Notes under the pieces: model-generated | What the model was told of the DNA's origin: nothing | Databases searched by the model: none | Seen by the model: the letters and a program-made list of their open reading frames with translations, nothing else | Shown here: in pieces, positions 8,422 to 16,030 of the stretch | Numbering within the stretch: the stretch's first letter is position 1 | Layout: the number at the start of each line of letters is the position of its first letter | Position numbers and translations under genes: made by a program | Assembly (NCBI GenBank): GCA_039187375.1 | Contig: JBCCZN010000001.1 | Coordinates: forward strand, 1-43,829 | Direction of reading: 5' to 3' | Source of the DNA: CALBPI01 sp039187375 | GTDB taxonomy: Bacteria > Pseudomonadota > Gammaproteobacteria > Steroidobacterales > Woeseiaceae | Length of the DNA: 43,829 nucleotides

Positions 8422-9064
8422 GCAGCCACGCTCGCAGCAGCGTGATTTCTTCCATGCAGACCTGATGTGCCATCGGGTAGGTCTGGTACTGCACCGAATA
8501 GCCCAATGCCGAGATAAACTCACACGCATCCTCTGCCAACGCCAATGGCAACACCGGGTCATGTGTACCGTGCACTAACAACACCGGCAGCGATGACTGC
8601 AATCCGGCATGTTCTGCGACCACCTGTGGCTGCAGCGGCAAATAGGTCGACAGGCCGATGACACCGGCAAGCGGTGTCGAGCGACGCAATGCGGTAAACA
8701 AAGCGATGGCGCCGCCCTGCGAGAACCCAGCCATGACAATACGCTCCGGCGTAATACCCGCAGCCATTTGAGCGTCGACCAATTCATCCAGATAGGCACT
8801 GCTCTTGCGGATACCAGCCTCATCCTGCTGTGCATGCCGATCCACGCCGAGGATATCGAACCATGCGGGCATCGCCACGCCACCATTGATGGTGACCGGC
8901 TGCACCGGTGCATGCGGCAGCACAAAGCGCACTCTGCAACTTTCAGGTAGGCGCAGTTCATTGACGATCGGCGCAAAATCATGGCCGTCAGCGCCAAGGC
9001 CGTGCAGCAACACCACCGCCGCATCAGGCTGCGGCGCACTTTCAATGACGATTGGATCTTTCAT
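8399..9064 (-). CDS. Alpha/beta-hydrolase carboxylesterase (phospholipase/carboxylesterase family)
   Basis: A 221-residue cytoplasmic esterase of the carboxylesterase II/YpfH family. Motifs are VLLHGLGADGHDF near the N-terminus, the nucleophile elbow GFSQGG (Ser115), the acid in HGTHDPVLP (Asp169) and the His in MAHQVC (His200), so the triad is complete. LPHAPVQPVTIN is the family's substrate loop. These enzymes hydrolyse short acyl esters and sometimes act as acyl-protein thioesterases or lysophospholipases. It is divergent from argR, with 76 bases between the starts, so its promoter region overlaps the candidate ArgR operator. Its 3' end overlaps the NRDE gene. Confidence 0.95.
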   Translation of the reverse strand: MKDPIVIESAPQPDAAVVLLHGLGADGHDFAPIVNELRLPESCRVRFVLPHAPVQPVTINGGVAMPAWFDILGVDRHAQQDEAGIRKSSAYLDELVDAQMAAGITPERIVMAGFSQGGAIALFTALRRSTPLAGVIGLSTYLPLQPQVVAEHAGLQSSLPVLLVHGTHDPVLPLALAEDACEFISALGYSVQYQTYPMAHQVCMEEITLLRAWLLSQLGES

Positions 9065-9088
9065 CGGCGCAGAATACCGGATTAATCT

Positions 9089-9125
9089 ATTGCATTTTTA
9101 TGCGCATGATTATATTTTATGCGCA
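9089..9125 (+). promoter_or_regulatory. Candidate ArgR operator (two ARG-box-like sites) and argR promoter
   Basis: Two AT-rich elements end in the same ATGCGCA and lie 19 bases apart. Site 1, 9089-9106, reads TGCAT-TTTT-ATGCG against the known ARG box TGAAT-wwww-ATTCA. Site 2, 9108-9125, reads TTATA-TTTT-ATGCG and is poorer. A plausible -35 TTGCAT and -10 TATTTT with a 17-base gap lie inside them, so ArgR binding would block transcription. The spacing is shorter than the classical E. coli arrangement, so this stays tentative. Confidence 0.45.
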
Positions 9126-9140
9126 AATATCGGAATTGCC

Positions 9141-9593
9141 ATGCCTGTTGAAAACCCGCTACAAACTGAACGACGCGCGCTTATTGTCGATTTATTGCAG
9201 GACCGGCCCGCCCGCACCCAGGCCGATATCGCTGACGCGCTGCGCGCCCGCGGCCACGATGTCACGCAATCCAGCGTCAGTCGTGATCTACGCGAACTGC
9301 GGGTGATCAAGGATGCCAGCGGCTATCGTCTTCCTGACAACGACTCGCAGCGCTCGAGCGAGCTGGAGTCAGCCGCCGAGTTCATTCGCAGTATCGCGAC
9401 AGCCGGTGCCAATCTTGTGGTCGTCAAAACGGCGATCGGGGCCGCCCAGCGCGTCGCGCTCGAGATTGATCGGGCGGATTGGCCAGAGGTTGTGGGCACG
9501 CTCTCCGGCGATGACACCCTGTTCATCGCAACCGGTGGCACAACCGCTAGTCGGCAGTTGATTTCACGGTTGGAACCCAAATCGCAGCGTTGA
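9141..9593 (+). CDS. argR: Arginine repressor ArgR
   Basis: Arginine-responsive hexameric repressor of 150 residues. The N-terminal winged helix contains RTQADIADALRARGHDVTQSSVSRDLRELRVIK, which includes the family's SSVSRDLRELRV recognition segment. The C-terminal oligomerisation and arginine-binding domain carries VVVKTAIGAAQRVA and GTLSGDDTLFIA. ATG 9141 gives the normal family length; longer upstream frames run through the divergent esterase gene. It is the first gene of the arginine operon, 18 bases ahead of argG, so it probably regulates its own transcription and the whole cluster. Confidence 0.96.
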   Translation: MPVENPLQTERRALIVDLLQDRPARTQADIADALRARGHDVTQSSVSRDLRELRVIKDASGYRLPDNDSQRSSELESAAEFIRSIATAGANLVVVKTAIGAAQRVALEIDRADWPEVVGTLSGDDTLFIATGGTTASRQLISRLEPKSQR

Positions 9594-9611
9594 GGCTGAC
9601 GGACTATCACG

Positions 9612-10817
9612 ATGACCCAAGCTCCTATTTTGCTCGCATACTCCGGTGGACTGGACACTTCGTTCTGCATCCCCTGGCTAATCAACGAATACGATGCTCC
9701 GGTCATCACGATCACGATCGACACCGGCGGCATCGATGATCATGCCGCAGCAGATCTAGCCGCGCGCTCTAAGGCACTGGGAGCCATCGAGCACCACACA
9801 GTCGATGCGCGCGAGATCTTTTTCGACACGGTGTTGCGCTATCTGATTGCCGGCAACGTCAAACGTGGCCAGCTGTATCCGCTGTGTGTCGGCGCCGAGC
9901 GCGGCGTGCAAGCGCAGGAAATGGCGCGCGTTGCCTCTACACAGGGCGCGACACGGATCGCCCATGGTTGCACGGCGGCGGGCAACGACCAGGTGCGCTT
10001 CGAAGTGGCATTGGCCGCACTGGCGCCTGATGCCGAGGTGATTGCACCAGTGCGCGACAACGCCTGGCAACGCGAAGACCAATTGGCGTTCCTGCAATCG
10101 CGATCACTGCCGATACCGCCCTCCGGTGGTGACTATTCGATTAATCGCGGCCTTTGGGGTGTGACCATCGGCGGGCAGGAGACACTGACAAGCGCCGGAT
10201 CCATCCCGGAGAGCGCCTGGGTGTTATCCGCGGGCAAAATGACAGTACCCGAGCCGCCATCGGACCACAGCCTGACCTTCGCCAACGGCATACCAACTCA
10301 GCTGAACGGTGAATCATTGTCGCCGGTCGCATTAATCGAAGCGCTAGAAGCCCTCGGCGCACGCTATGCGATCGGTCGCGGCATTCATGTCGGTGACACC
10401 ATACTCGGTACTAAGGGTCGCGTGGCCTTTGAAGCACCCGCAGCGCACATTTTGATTGAGGCACATCGAGAACTGGAGAAACTGACCTTGAGCGGCTTGC
10501 AGCAGCGCGTCAAGGAGCCACTATCACTGACCTACGGCGACTTTGTCCATGAAGGCAAGCATCTGGATGCCGCATGTCGCGACATCGAAGCTTTGCTAGC
10601 CAGCTCGCAGACCTGCGTTACTGGCACCGTCCGCTTCACTTTGTCGGCCGGTAATTTGTTTGTCACCGGCGTCGACAGTGATCAATCACTGCTTGCCGCG
10701 ACCAAGGGTGTCTACGGCGAGGCAGCCGGGGAATGGTCACCGCGCGATGCACTGGGTTATGCGCGTATCCTGTCGCTACCCGGCATCCTCGCCACTCGAA
10801 CCGGGAACCAGACGTGA
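9612..10817 (+). CDS. argG: Argininosuccinate synthase
   Basis: Joins citrulline and aspartate with ATP to give argininosuccinate, the penultimate step of arginine synthesis. The PP-loop AYSGGLDTS is at residues 9-17, and GAERGVQAQEMA, AHGCTAAGNDQVRFE and YSINRGLWG are typical. The block YSINRGLWGVTIGGQETLTS looks more like the argG subtype found with acylornithine transcarbamylases than the E. coli type; this subtype statement is from memory. Length of 401 residues is normal. It follows argR closely, and the next start codon overlaps its stop. Confidence 0.97.
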   Translation: MTQAPILLAYSGGLDTSFCIPWLINEYDAPVITITIDTGGIDDHAAADLAARSKALGAIEHHTVDAREIFFDTVLRYLIAGNVKRGQLYPLCVGAERGVQAQEMARVASTQGATRIAHGCTAAGNDQVRFEVALAALAPDAEVIAPVRDNAWQREDQLAFLQSRSLPIPPSGGDYSINRGLWGVTIGGQETLTSAGSIPESAWVLSAGKMTVPEPPSDHSLTFANGIPTQLNGESLSPVALIEALEALGARYAIGRGIHVGDTILGTKGRVAFEAPAAHILIEAHRELEKLTLSGLQQRVKEPLSLTYGDFVHEGKHLDAACRDIEALLASSQTCVTGTVRFTLSAGNLFVTGVDSDQSLLAATKGVYGEAAGEWSPRDALGYARILSLPGILATRTGNQT

Positions 10818-11878
10818 GCAATCAACGTACGGTGATCGCCAGCAAGATTGCCTCGCTGGCCATGCACCAGGAGTTGTCGCGCGAGCTCAAGCTCTCCGCC
10901 GACATTGTTTGTGAGGAAGGCGTGCTGGTCGCCGTGGAAGTACTCAACAACAAGAGCCGTTATAACGTGCTCGAGCTCACCAGTGGCCGCCAGGCAGTCG
11001 TCAAGCGCGGTGACATCATCGTCGGCGCACTGGGTCATCGAAAAGCACTATTCGGTTATTCGGGCTCGCTGCCAGCACAATTGACACCGGGTGATATCGT
11101 ACAAATGCTCAATATCGGCGGCGTGCTTGGCCTGTGTGATTCCGCCAACCCGGATCTTGGCGACCCATTTGATTGTCGCGTGCTCGGGATGGTGATGAGC
11201 TTCCCGTATCTGGGAGAGCGTATCGGCGTACCTGCGCGTGCCGGTGCCGCTGCGTTGCCGGATATTCAACACCTCGATACACGAGGTGTGCCGGTCGTGG
11301 CGCTGGCCGGTACCTGTATGGATTCTGGCAAAACCGCCGCTGCGTGTGCGATCGTCAGTCAACTGCGCGCGCGTGGCCTCAAGGTCGCCGCGTGCAAATC
11401 CACAGGCGTCTCGTTGCGCCGCGACATTCTAGCCATGCAGGATGCCGGTGCCGGCGATGCTGCGCTGTTTTCCGATTTCGGCATCATGACGACCACGCGA
11501 GATAACGGCCCTGCACTGGCGCGAGCGCTACTCGACAGACTGGCCAGACCCGGCACTGATGTCATCGTCATGGAACTGGGTGATGGCTTGCTGGGCACCT
11601 ACGGTGTCGATGCAATTCTCGAGGACGAAGGCGTGCGCGAGGCGCTGACCAGCGTCGTGCTATGCGCTAATGATCCGGTTGCCGCCTGGGGTGGCGTGCA
11701 ACTGTTGGCCGATCGCTATGCGATTACACCGACGGTCGTGACCGGACCGTCCACCGACAATGCAGTCGGCGTAAACTTGATCCGCGAGCAACTGCACATC
11801 CCGGCCTGTAACGCACTGACCGAAGGGCGCGCGCTCGGCGATACCGTCTACGACGCTCTGGAGATCAAGGATGACTGA
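10814..11878 (+). CDS. P-loop protein of unknown function embedded in the arginine operon (DUF1611-like, tentative)
   Basis: A 354-residue protein with no clear named role. The GTG at 10814 overlaps the argG stop by four bases, and its own end overlaps argC by eight, so it is translationally coupled into the pathway. The N-terminal ~155 residues contain RGDIIVGALGHRKALFGYSG and NIGGVLGLCDSANPDLG. The second half is a SIMIBI-type P-loop domain: GTCMDSGKT resembles the dethiobiotin-synthetase form GTDTEVGKT. KSTGVSLRRD, IVMELGDGLLG and VTGPSTDNAVGVNL follow. I place it tentatively near DUF1611; one member of that family (DgcN) has been reported to N-acetylate D-glutamate. A role in acylation, deacylation or regulation of arginine intermediates is inference only. 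Confidence 0.9.
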   Translation: MSNQRTVIASKIASLAMHQELSRELKLSADIVCEEGVLVAVEVLNNKSRYNVLELTSGRQAVVKRGDIIVGALGHRKALFGYSGSLPAQLTPGDIVQMLNIGGVLGLCDSANPDLGDPFDCRVLGMVMSFPYLGERIGVPARAGAAALPDIQHLDTRGVPVVALAGTCMDSGKTAAACAIVSQLRARGLKVAACKSTGVSLRRDILAMQDAGAGDAALFSDFGIMTTTRDNGPALARALLDRLARPGTDVIVMELGDGLLGTYGVDAILEDEGVREALTSVVLCANDPVAAWGGVQLLADRYAITPTVVTGPSTDNAVGVNLIREQLHIPACNALTEGRALGDTVYDALEIKDD

Positions 11879-12932
11879 CAGCAAACCCACGCCCGCGATC
11901 GTGTTGGGGGCCACCGGCTATGTTGGTGGTGAGTTCCTTCGCCTGATCGCTGATCACCCGCATCTTGAGTTGCGCGCGGCAATCTCCGGTTCGATGGTCG
12001 GACAAGCGATTGCCGATGCCTTCCCGCATCTGGCGAGCGTTTACCCCGATATGGACTTCACCGATGTCGACAGCGCACTCGAAGCACTGTCCGGCGAGAC
12101 GGTCGCCTGCTTCAGTGCGCTGCCGCACGCCAGTGCTGCGAAAGAAATTTCCACATTACTCGGCAAAGGTGCCGGCCACCGCGTGACGATTCATGTCGTC
12201 GACGCGTCGGCGGATTTTCGCTTTGCCAACGTTGCTGATTACGAGGCCATCTACGGCGAGCATGGTGCACCGAGTCTGAATGACTTATTCACCCGCGGCG
12301 TACCTGAACTGGTTGTCGGTGCCGACACGCAGCACGCCGCGCAACCGGGGTGCTTTGCTACAGCGATGCAATTGGCGATGGCACCGTTGATCAAGGTGCC
12401 CTTGTCGCAACCGACGTTTCAGGCGTTTGGTGTCACGGGTGCCACCGGTGCCGGTAAAACACCGTTAACGACCACCCACGCACCGGAACGGCACAGCAAC
12501 CTGTTCGCCTATAAACCGCTCAGTCATCGGCATGCGCCCGAGGTGGAGTCGCTGCTCGAGGTGCATACCGGTACGCGCCCAAACGTTCACTTTCTGCCGC
12601 ATGCAGGACCGTTCGCACGTGGCATTCATATGAGTGTGACCTGCGAGCCAGTCGAACCGGTGCACGCCGACCGGATTCGTGATGCATTCGAGGCAGCTTA
12701 TGATGATGAGCCATTCGTGCGCGTCATCGATGGTATGCCGCGCATCAAGAATGTGGTCGGGAGTAATTATGCTGAAATCGGTGTGGCCGCAACCGACAGC
12801 CAAATCGCGGTCACCGTCGTCATCGACAATCTGATCAAAGGCGCTGCAGGCGGTGCAATGCAATGGATGAATCGTCTGTTGGGCTGGCCGGAAACCACCG
12901 GTCTCACACGCACCTCACTGGGCTGGACATGA
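11871..12932 (+). CDS. argC: N-acetyl(acyl)-gamma-glutamyl-phosphate reductase
   Basis: NADPH-dependent reduction of N-acylglutamyl phosphate to the semialdehyde, the third step of arginine synthesis. The Rossmann motif GATGYVGGE is at residues 13-21, the catalytic Cys is Cys161 in PGCFATA, and the partner His lies in SHRHAPEVE. VDASADFRF is also typical. The 353-residue length suits the longer type of ArgC. The family normally uses the N-acetyl substrate; given the adjacent transcarbamylase, an N-succinyl substrate is possible here. It overlaps the P-loop gene upstream and argD downstream (ATGA). Confidence 0.96.
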   Translation: MTDSKPTPAIVLGATGYVGGEFLRLIADHPHLELRAAISGSMVGQAIADAFPHLASVYPDMDFTDVDSALEALSGETVACFSALPHASAAKEISTLLGKGAGHRVTIHVVDASADFRFANVADYEAIYGEHGAPSLNDLFTRGVPELVVGADTQHAAQPGCFATAMQLAMAPLIKVPLSQPTFQAFGVTGATGAGKTPLTTTHAPERHSNLFAYKPLSHRHAPEVESLLEVHTGTRPNVHFLPHAGPFARGIHMSVTCEPVEPVHADRIRDAFEAAYDDEPFVRVIDGMPRIKNVVGSNYAEIGVAATDSQIAVTVVIDNLIKGAAGGAMQWMNRLLGWPETTGLTRTSLGWT

Positions 12933-14095
12933 GCGCGGCTGCACTCGAGTCCCGCTATACGCTGCCGGTCTATCCGCAACTGGATTTTGAACCATTACGC
13001 GGCGAGGGCGCCTGGCTAATCGACAAACAGGATCGTCGCGTGCTGGATCTTTACGGTGGTCACGCAGTGGCCGCGTTGGGTTACGACCATGCCGGACTGA
13101 TCGACTCGGTACGCACACAACTTGAGCAATTACCGTTTCAATCCAATGCGGTTGCCATGCAGGTGCGCGGTGACGCCGCCAAGGCGCTTGTGCAGCTGGC
13201 CCCAGCTCATCTGACCCAGGCATTTTTCGTCAATAGCGGCGCGGAGGCGAACGAAAACGCCTTGCGTCTTGCGTTTCTCGCTGGTGCCAATCACAAACGC
13301 CGGATTGTCGCCGTCTCGCACGCCTTTCATGGTCGTACCGCCGCCGCCTCGGCCGTCACCTGGGGCAGTGATAAGCGTTGGTTTGCCTTTCCGCAGACAC
13401 CGTTTGAAGTCAGCTATGTCGAACGCAATGCCGTCGATCAGGTTGACGCTGCATTCGATGACGATGTCGCGGCGGTTATTTTTGAACCAGTGCAAGGTGT
13501 TGCCGGCGCCTATGACCTCTCGATTGAGTTCATGCAGGCATTGGCAGGCGCTGCGCGTCGCGTCGATGCCTTGGTGATCGCCGATGAGGTACAAAGCGGC
13601 ATGGGTCGCAGTGGCAAACCGTTTGCGTTCGAGTGGGCCGGTATCGATGCCGATATCGTCACAGCGGCCAAGTCTCTGGGTGGCGGTATTCCCTGTGGTG
13701 CACTACTGAGCACGCAACGAATCGCTGATATTTGCCAGTTTGGTGATCTCGGTACAACCTTCGGCGGCGGACCGCTCGCATCCGCTGCGATCCGCACAGT
13801 CTGTGAAGCCATTACCGAACACGACCTGTGTGCGAACGCGGCGGCGCGCGAAGAACAGATCCGCGAGACCTGCGTTACCGGACCGGTGAGTGCGGTACAG
13901 GGTCGTGGGCTACTGATCGGTCTGCGTACCGCTGTGCCGGCCAAGCGCGTTCGCAACGCGCTGCTGAACGACAATATTCTCACGGGAACGAGTGCTGATC
14001 CGCACATCATTCGCCTGCTGCCACCGTTAACAATCGGTAGCGCCGACATCGAACGTCTGGCGAGTACCCTCGCCAACCTGAGCCTGGAGTCCTGA
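12929..14095 (+). CDS. argD: Acetylornithine (or succinylornithine) aminotransferase
   Basis: Class-III PLP aminotransferase that converts the N-acylglutamate semialdehyde to N-acylornithine. ATG 12929 overlaps the argC stop as ATGA, giving 388 residues; the frame continues upstream without support. Motifs: FVNSGAEANENALRLA, HAFHGRTAAA, the PLP-contacting Asp in ADEVQSGMGRSG, and the Schiff-base Lys248 in AAKSLGGG. Proteobacterial ArgD enzymes accept acetyl- or succinyl-ornithine, so substrate is not fixed by family. It is followed one base later by the transcarbamylase. Confidence 0.96.
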   Translation: MSAAALESRYTLPVYPQLDFEPLRGEGAWLIDKQDRRVLDLYGGHAVAALGYDHAGLIDSVRTQLEQLPFQSNAVAMQVRGDAAKALVQLAPAHLTQAFFVNSGAEANENALRLAFLAGANHKRRIVAVSHAFHGRTAAASAVTWGSDKRWFAFPQTPFEVSYVERNAVDQVDAAFDDDVAAVIFEPVQGVAGAYDLSIEFMQALAGAARRVDALVIADEVQSGMGRSGKPFAFEWAGIDADIVTAAKSLGGGIPCGALLSTQRIADICQFGDLGTTFGGGPLASAAIRTVCEAITEHDLCANAAAREEQIRETCVTGPVSAVQGRGLLIGLRTAVPAKRVRNALLNDNILTGTSADPHIIRLLPPLTIGSADIERLASTLANLSLES

Positions 14096-14096
14096 C

Positions 14097-15104
14097 ATGC
14101 AATCGTTTCATCACCTGGCTGACTTGCCGACCGAACAGATTGAGGCACTCGTTGCGCTGGCCGCTCGACTGGATGCGCAGCCCGAGCCGCGTGCGCTCGA
14201 GGGCAAAGTCTTGTCGTTACTATTTCTGAGTCCGTCGCTACGCACGCTGGCGTCGTTTCAAGCCGGTATGGCAAGACTGGGTGGCGGCGCATTCGTGATT
14301 TCACCCGATATGTCGATTCATGGTCTGGAATCACGTTACGGCATTGTCATGGATGGCAGCGCAGCAGAGCATATTCGCGAGGCGATTCCGGTGATCGCCT
14401 CCTATGGCGATGCGATGGGGATTAGAGCGTTTGCCGATCGCAAAAACCTCGAAGATGACTTGGCTGAGAAGAGCTTTATGTCGTTTACAAAGCTAATCGA
14501 CAAGCCCTGGATCAACATGGAATCCGCGATGAGCCACCCTTGTCAGAGCCTGGCAGACTGGAAAACACTCGACGACTTCAACGTACCGCGCCAGGGTGGC
14601 AAATTTGTACTCAGCTGGGCCTGGCACCCGAAAGCACTGCCGCTGGCGGTACCCGCGAGCACACTGCATATGGCGGCCAAGCGCGGTATGGATGTCACCG
14701 TATTGCGCCCGGAAGGGTTCGAGTTGCCTGAACCGATCATGGCGCAGGCGCGTGCAGAGGCCGAGGCGAGCGGTGGCAGCGTGCGCGAAAGTGAAGATCG
14801 GGACGAGGCGATGCAAGGTGCGCAGATTGTTTATGCCAAAAGTTGGTCGTCAACGGCACACTACGGTGACAAGTTGCGTGATCAGATACAGCGCGAGGAC
14901 TTGCGCGACTGGTGTGTGGATGAAAGCTGGTTTGGCCCGGCTGCCGATGACTGCCGCTTCATGCATTGCCTGCCGGTGCGCCGCGGTGTTGTCGTCGCTG
15001 ATGAGATTCTCGATGGCCCCCGCAGCATTGTGATTGCCGAGGCGCGCAACCGAATGCTGGCGCAAATGGCAGTGCTCTATCAGATGATGGGAGCCGGTGC
15101 ATGA
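14097..15104 (+). CDS. argF': N-acylornithine transcarbamylase, predicted N-succinylornithine type
   Basis: Transfers carbamoyl from carbamoyl phosphate to N-acylornithine. At 335 residues it matches the AOTCase/SOTCase family rather than ordinary ornithine transcarbamylase: it has SPSLRTLASF (residues 45-54), VMDGSAAEHIREA, INMESAMSHPCQSLADW, TWHPK-like AWHPKALPLAVP, YAKSWSS and MHCLPVRRG. In Xanthomonas campestris AOTCase the acyl choice is set by Glu92; Bacteroides fragilis SOTCase has Pro90 there. The aligned residue here is Ala90 (DG-S-A-A-EH), and published changes of Glu92 to Ala, Pro, Ser or Val turned the Xanthomonas enzyme into a succinylornithine enzyme. I therefore predict N-succinylornithine, with acetylornithine as the alternative. 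It overlaps argB by ATGA. Confidence 0.93.
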   Translation: MQSFHHLADLPTEQIEALVALAARLDAQPEPRALEGKVLSLLFLSPSLRTLASFQAGMARLGGGAFVISPDMSIHGLESRYGIVMDGSAAEHIREAIPVIASYGDAMGIRAFADRKNLEDDLAEKSFMSFTKLIDKPWINMESAMSHPCQSLADWKTLDDFNVPRQGGKFVLSWAWHPKALPLAVPASTLHMAAKRGMDVTVLRPEGFELPEPIMAQARAEAEASGGSVRESEDRDEAMQGAQIVYAKSWSSTAHYGDKLRDQIQREDLRDWCVDESWFGPAADDCRFMHCLPVRRGVVVADEILDGPRSIVIAEARNRMLAQMAVLYQMMGAGA

Positions 15105-16030
15105 GTGGCACAACCGAACGCGCGATTGTCGTCTCGGCACTGAAACATGCCGCGCCCTATATCCGGCTGTTCAAACGCAAGGTGTTTGTTTTGAAGGCGG
15201 GCGGCGAGGTGTTTGCCGATGCCGAATCGACGCGCGCCCTGATGGAGCAGGTAGGCATCCTGCATCAGGTCGGCATTCGTGTGGTCATGGTACATGGCGG
15301 TGGTCCGCAATCGACTGAGCTGGCGCAAGCGCTGGGCGTCGATGCCAAATTCGTCGAGGGCCGACGGGTTACCGATGCCGAATCACTCAACGTCTCAGCG
15401 ATGGTGCTCAATGGTCAGATCAACACCCGTATTTTGGCAGCCTGCCGGGACCTTGGCATTCAGGCGGTTGGCATCTCCGGTGTCGACGCAGGCCTGATTC
15501 GTGCCCACCGGCGCCCGCCGGTACATACGGATCAGGGTGAGGTGGACTATGGTTTTGTCGGCGACATCGATGGCGTGGATGCGGACATCCTGCGCAAGCA
15601 GCTCGATAATGGTCTGATGCCAGTTGTCAGCCCGTTGTCGGCGGATCCTGACGGTGAGCTGCTGAATATCAATGCCGATACGGTTGCTGCAGCCATTGCT
15701 GCAGAGCTCGATGCCGAAAAACTGATCTTGTGTACCGGTGCCCCAGGTATCCTCGCCGATGCCAGCGATATCAGCTCACTCGTCAGCTACATCGACCGCG
15801 CGGGACTAGCCGAACTCAAAGCCGATGGCACATTGACCGACGGCATGCTGCCCAAGGCCGCGGCAATCGATCAGGCGCTCGCCAATGGTGTGCAACGCGT
15901 GCATATCATCTCGCATCGTTTGCCGGATAGTCTGCTGTTGGAGGTGTTCACTAATGAAGGTACCGGCACGCTCGTGGTGAACTCCATCGACGCACTGACG
16001 CCGGCTGAACAACACGGCAGCGCCACATGA
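15101..16030 (+). CDS. argB: N-acetyl(acyl)-glutamate kinase
   Basis: Phosphorylates the gamma-carboxyl of N-acylglutamate, the second pathway step. The 309-residue amino-acid-kinase fold shows FVLKAGGEVF, VMVHGGGPQ, EGRRVTDAESL, AVGISGVDAGLI, LNINADTVAAAIAAEL and GTLTDGMLPKAAAI. It stops after the kinase domain, so it is not the bifunctional kinase/synthase fusion known in Xanthomonas. A separate enzyme must therefore make N-acylglutamate. The short N-terminal helix before the kinase core (residues 1-25) resembles the arginine-sensing helix of feedback-inhibited kinases; that is inference. Start and stop both overlap neighbours (ATGA). Confidence 0.96.
   Translation: MSGTTERAIVVSALKHAAPYIRLFKRKVFVLKAGGEVFADAESTRALMEQVGILHQVGIRVVMVHGGGPQSTELAQALGVDAKFVEGRRVTDAESLNVSAMVLNGQINTRILAACRDLGIQAVGISGVDAGLIRAHRRPPVHTDQGEVDYGFVGDIDGVDADILRKQLDNGLMPVVSPLSADPDGELLNINADTVAAAIAAELDAEKLILCTGAPGILADASDISSLVSYIDRAGLAELKADGTLTDGMLPKAAAIDQALANGVQRVHIISHRLPDSLLLEVFTNEGTGTLVVNSIDALTPAEQHGSAT

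Noticed and set aside
8805..9140. N-terminal extension of ArgR
   Set aside because: The frame is open upstream but runs antisense through the esterase start; family length and the promoter-like region point to ATG 9141.
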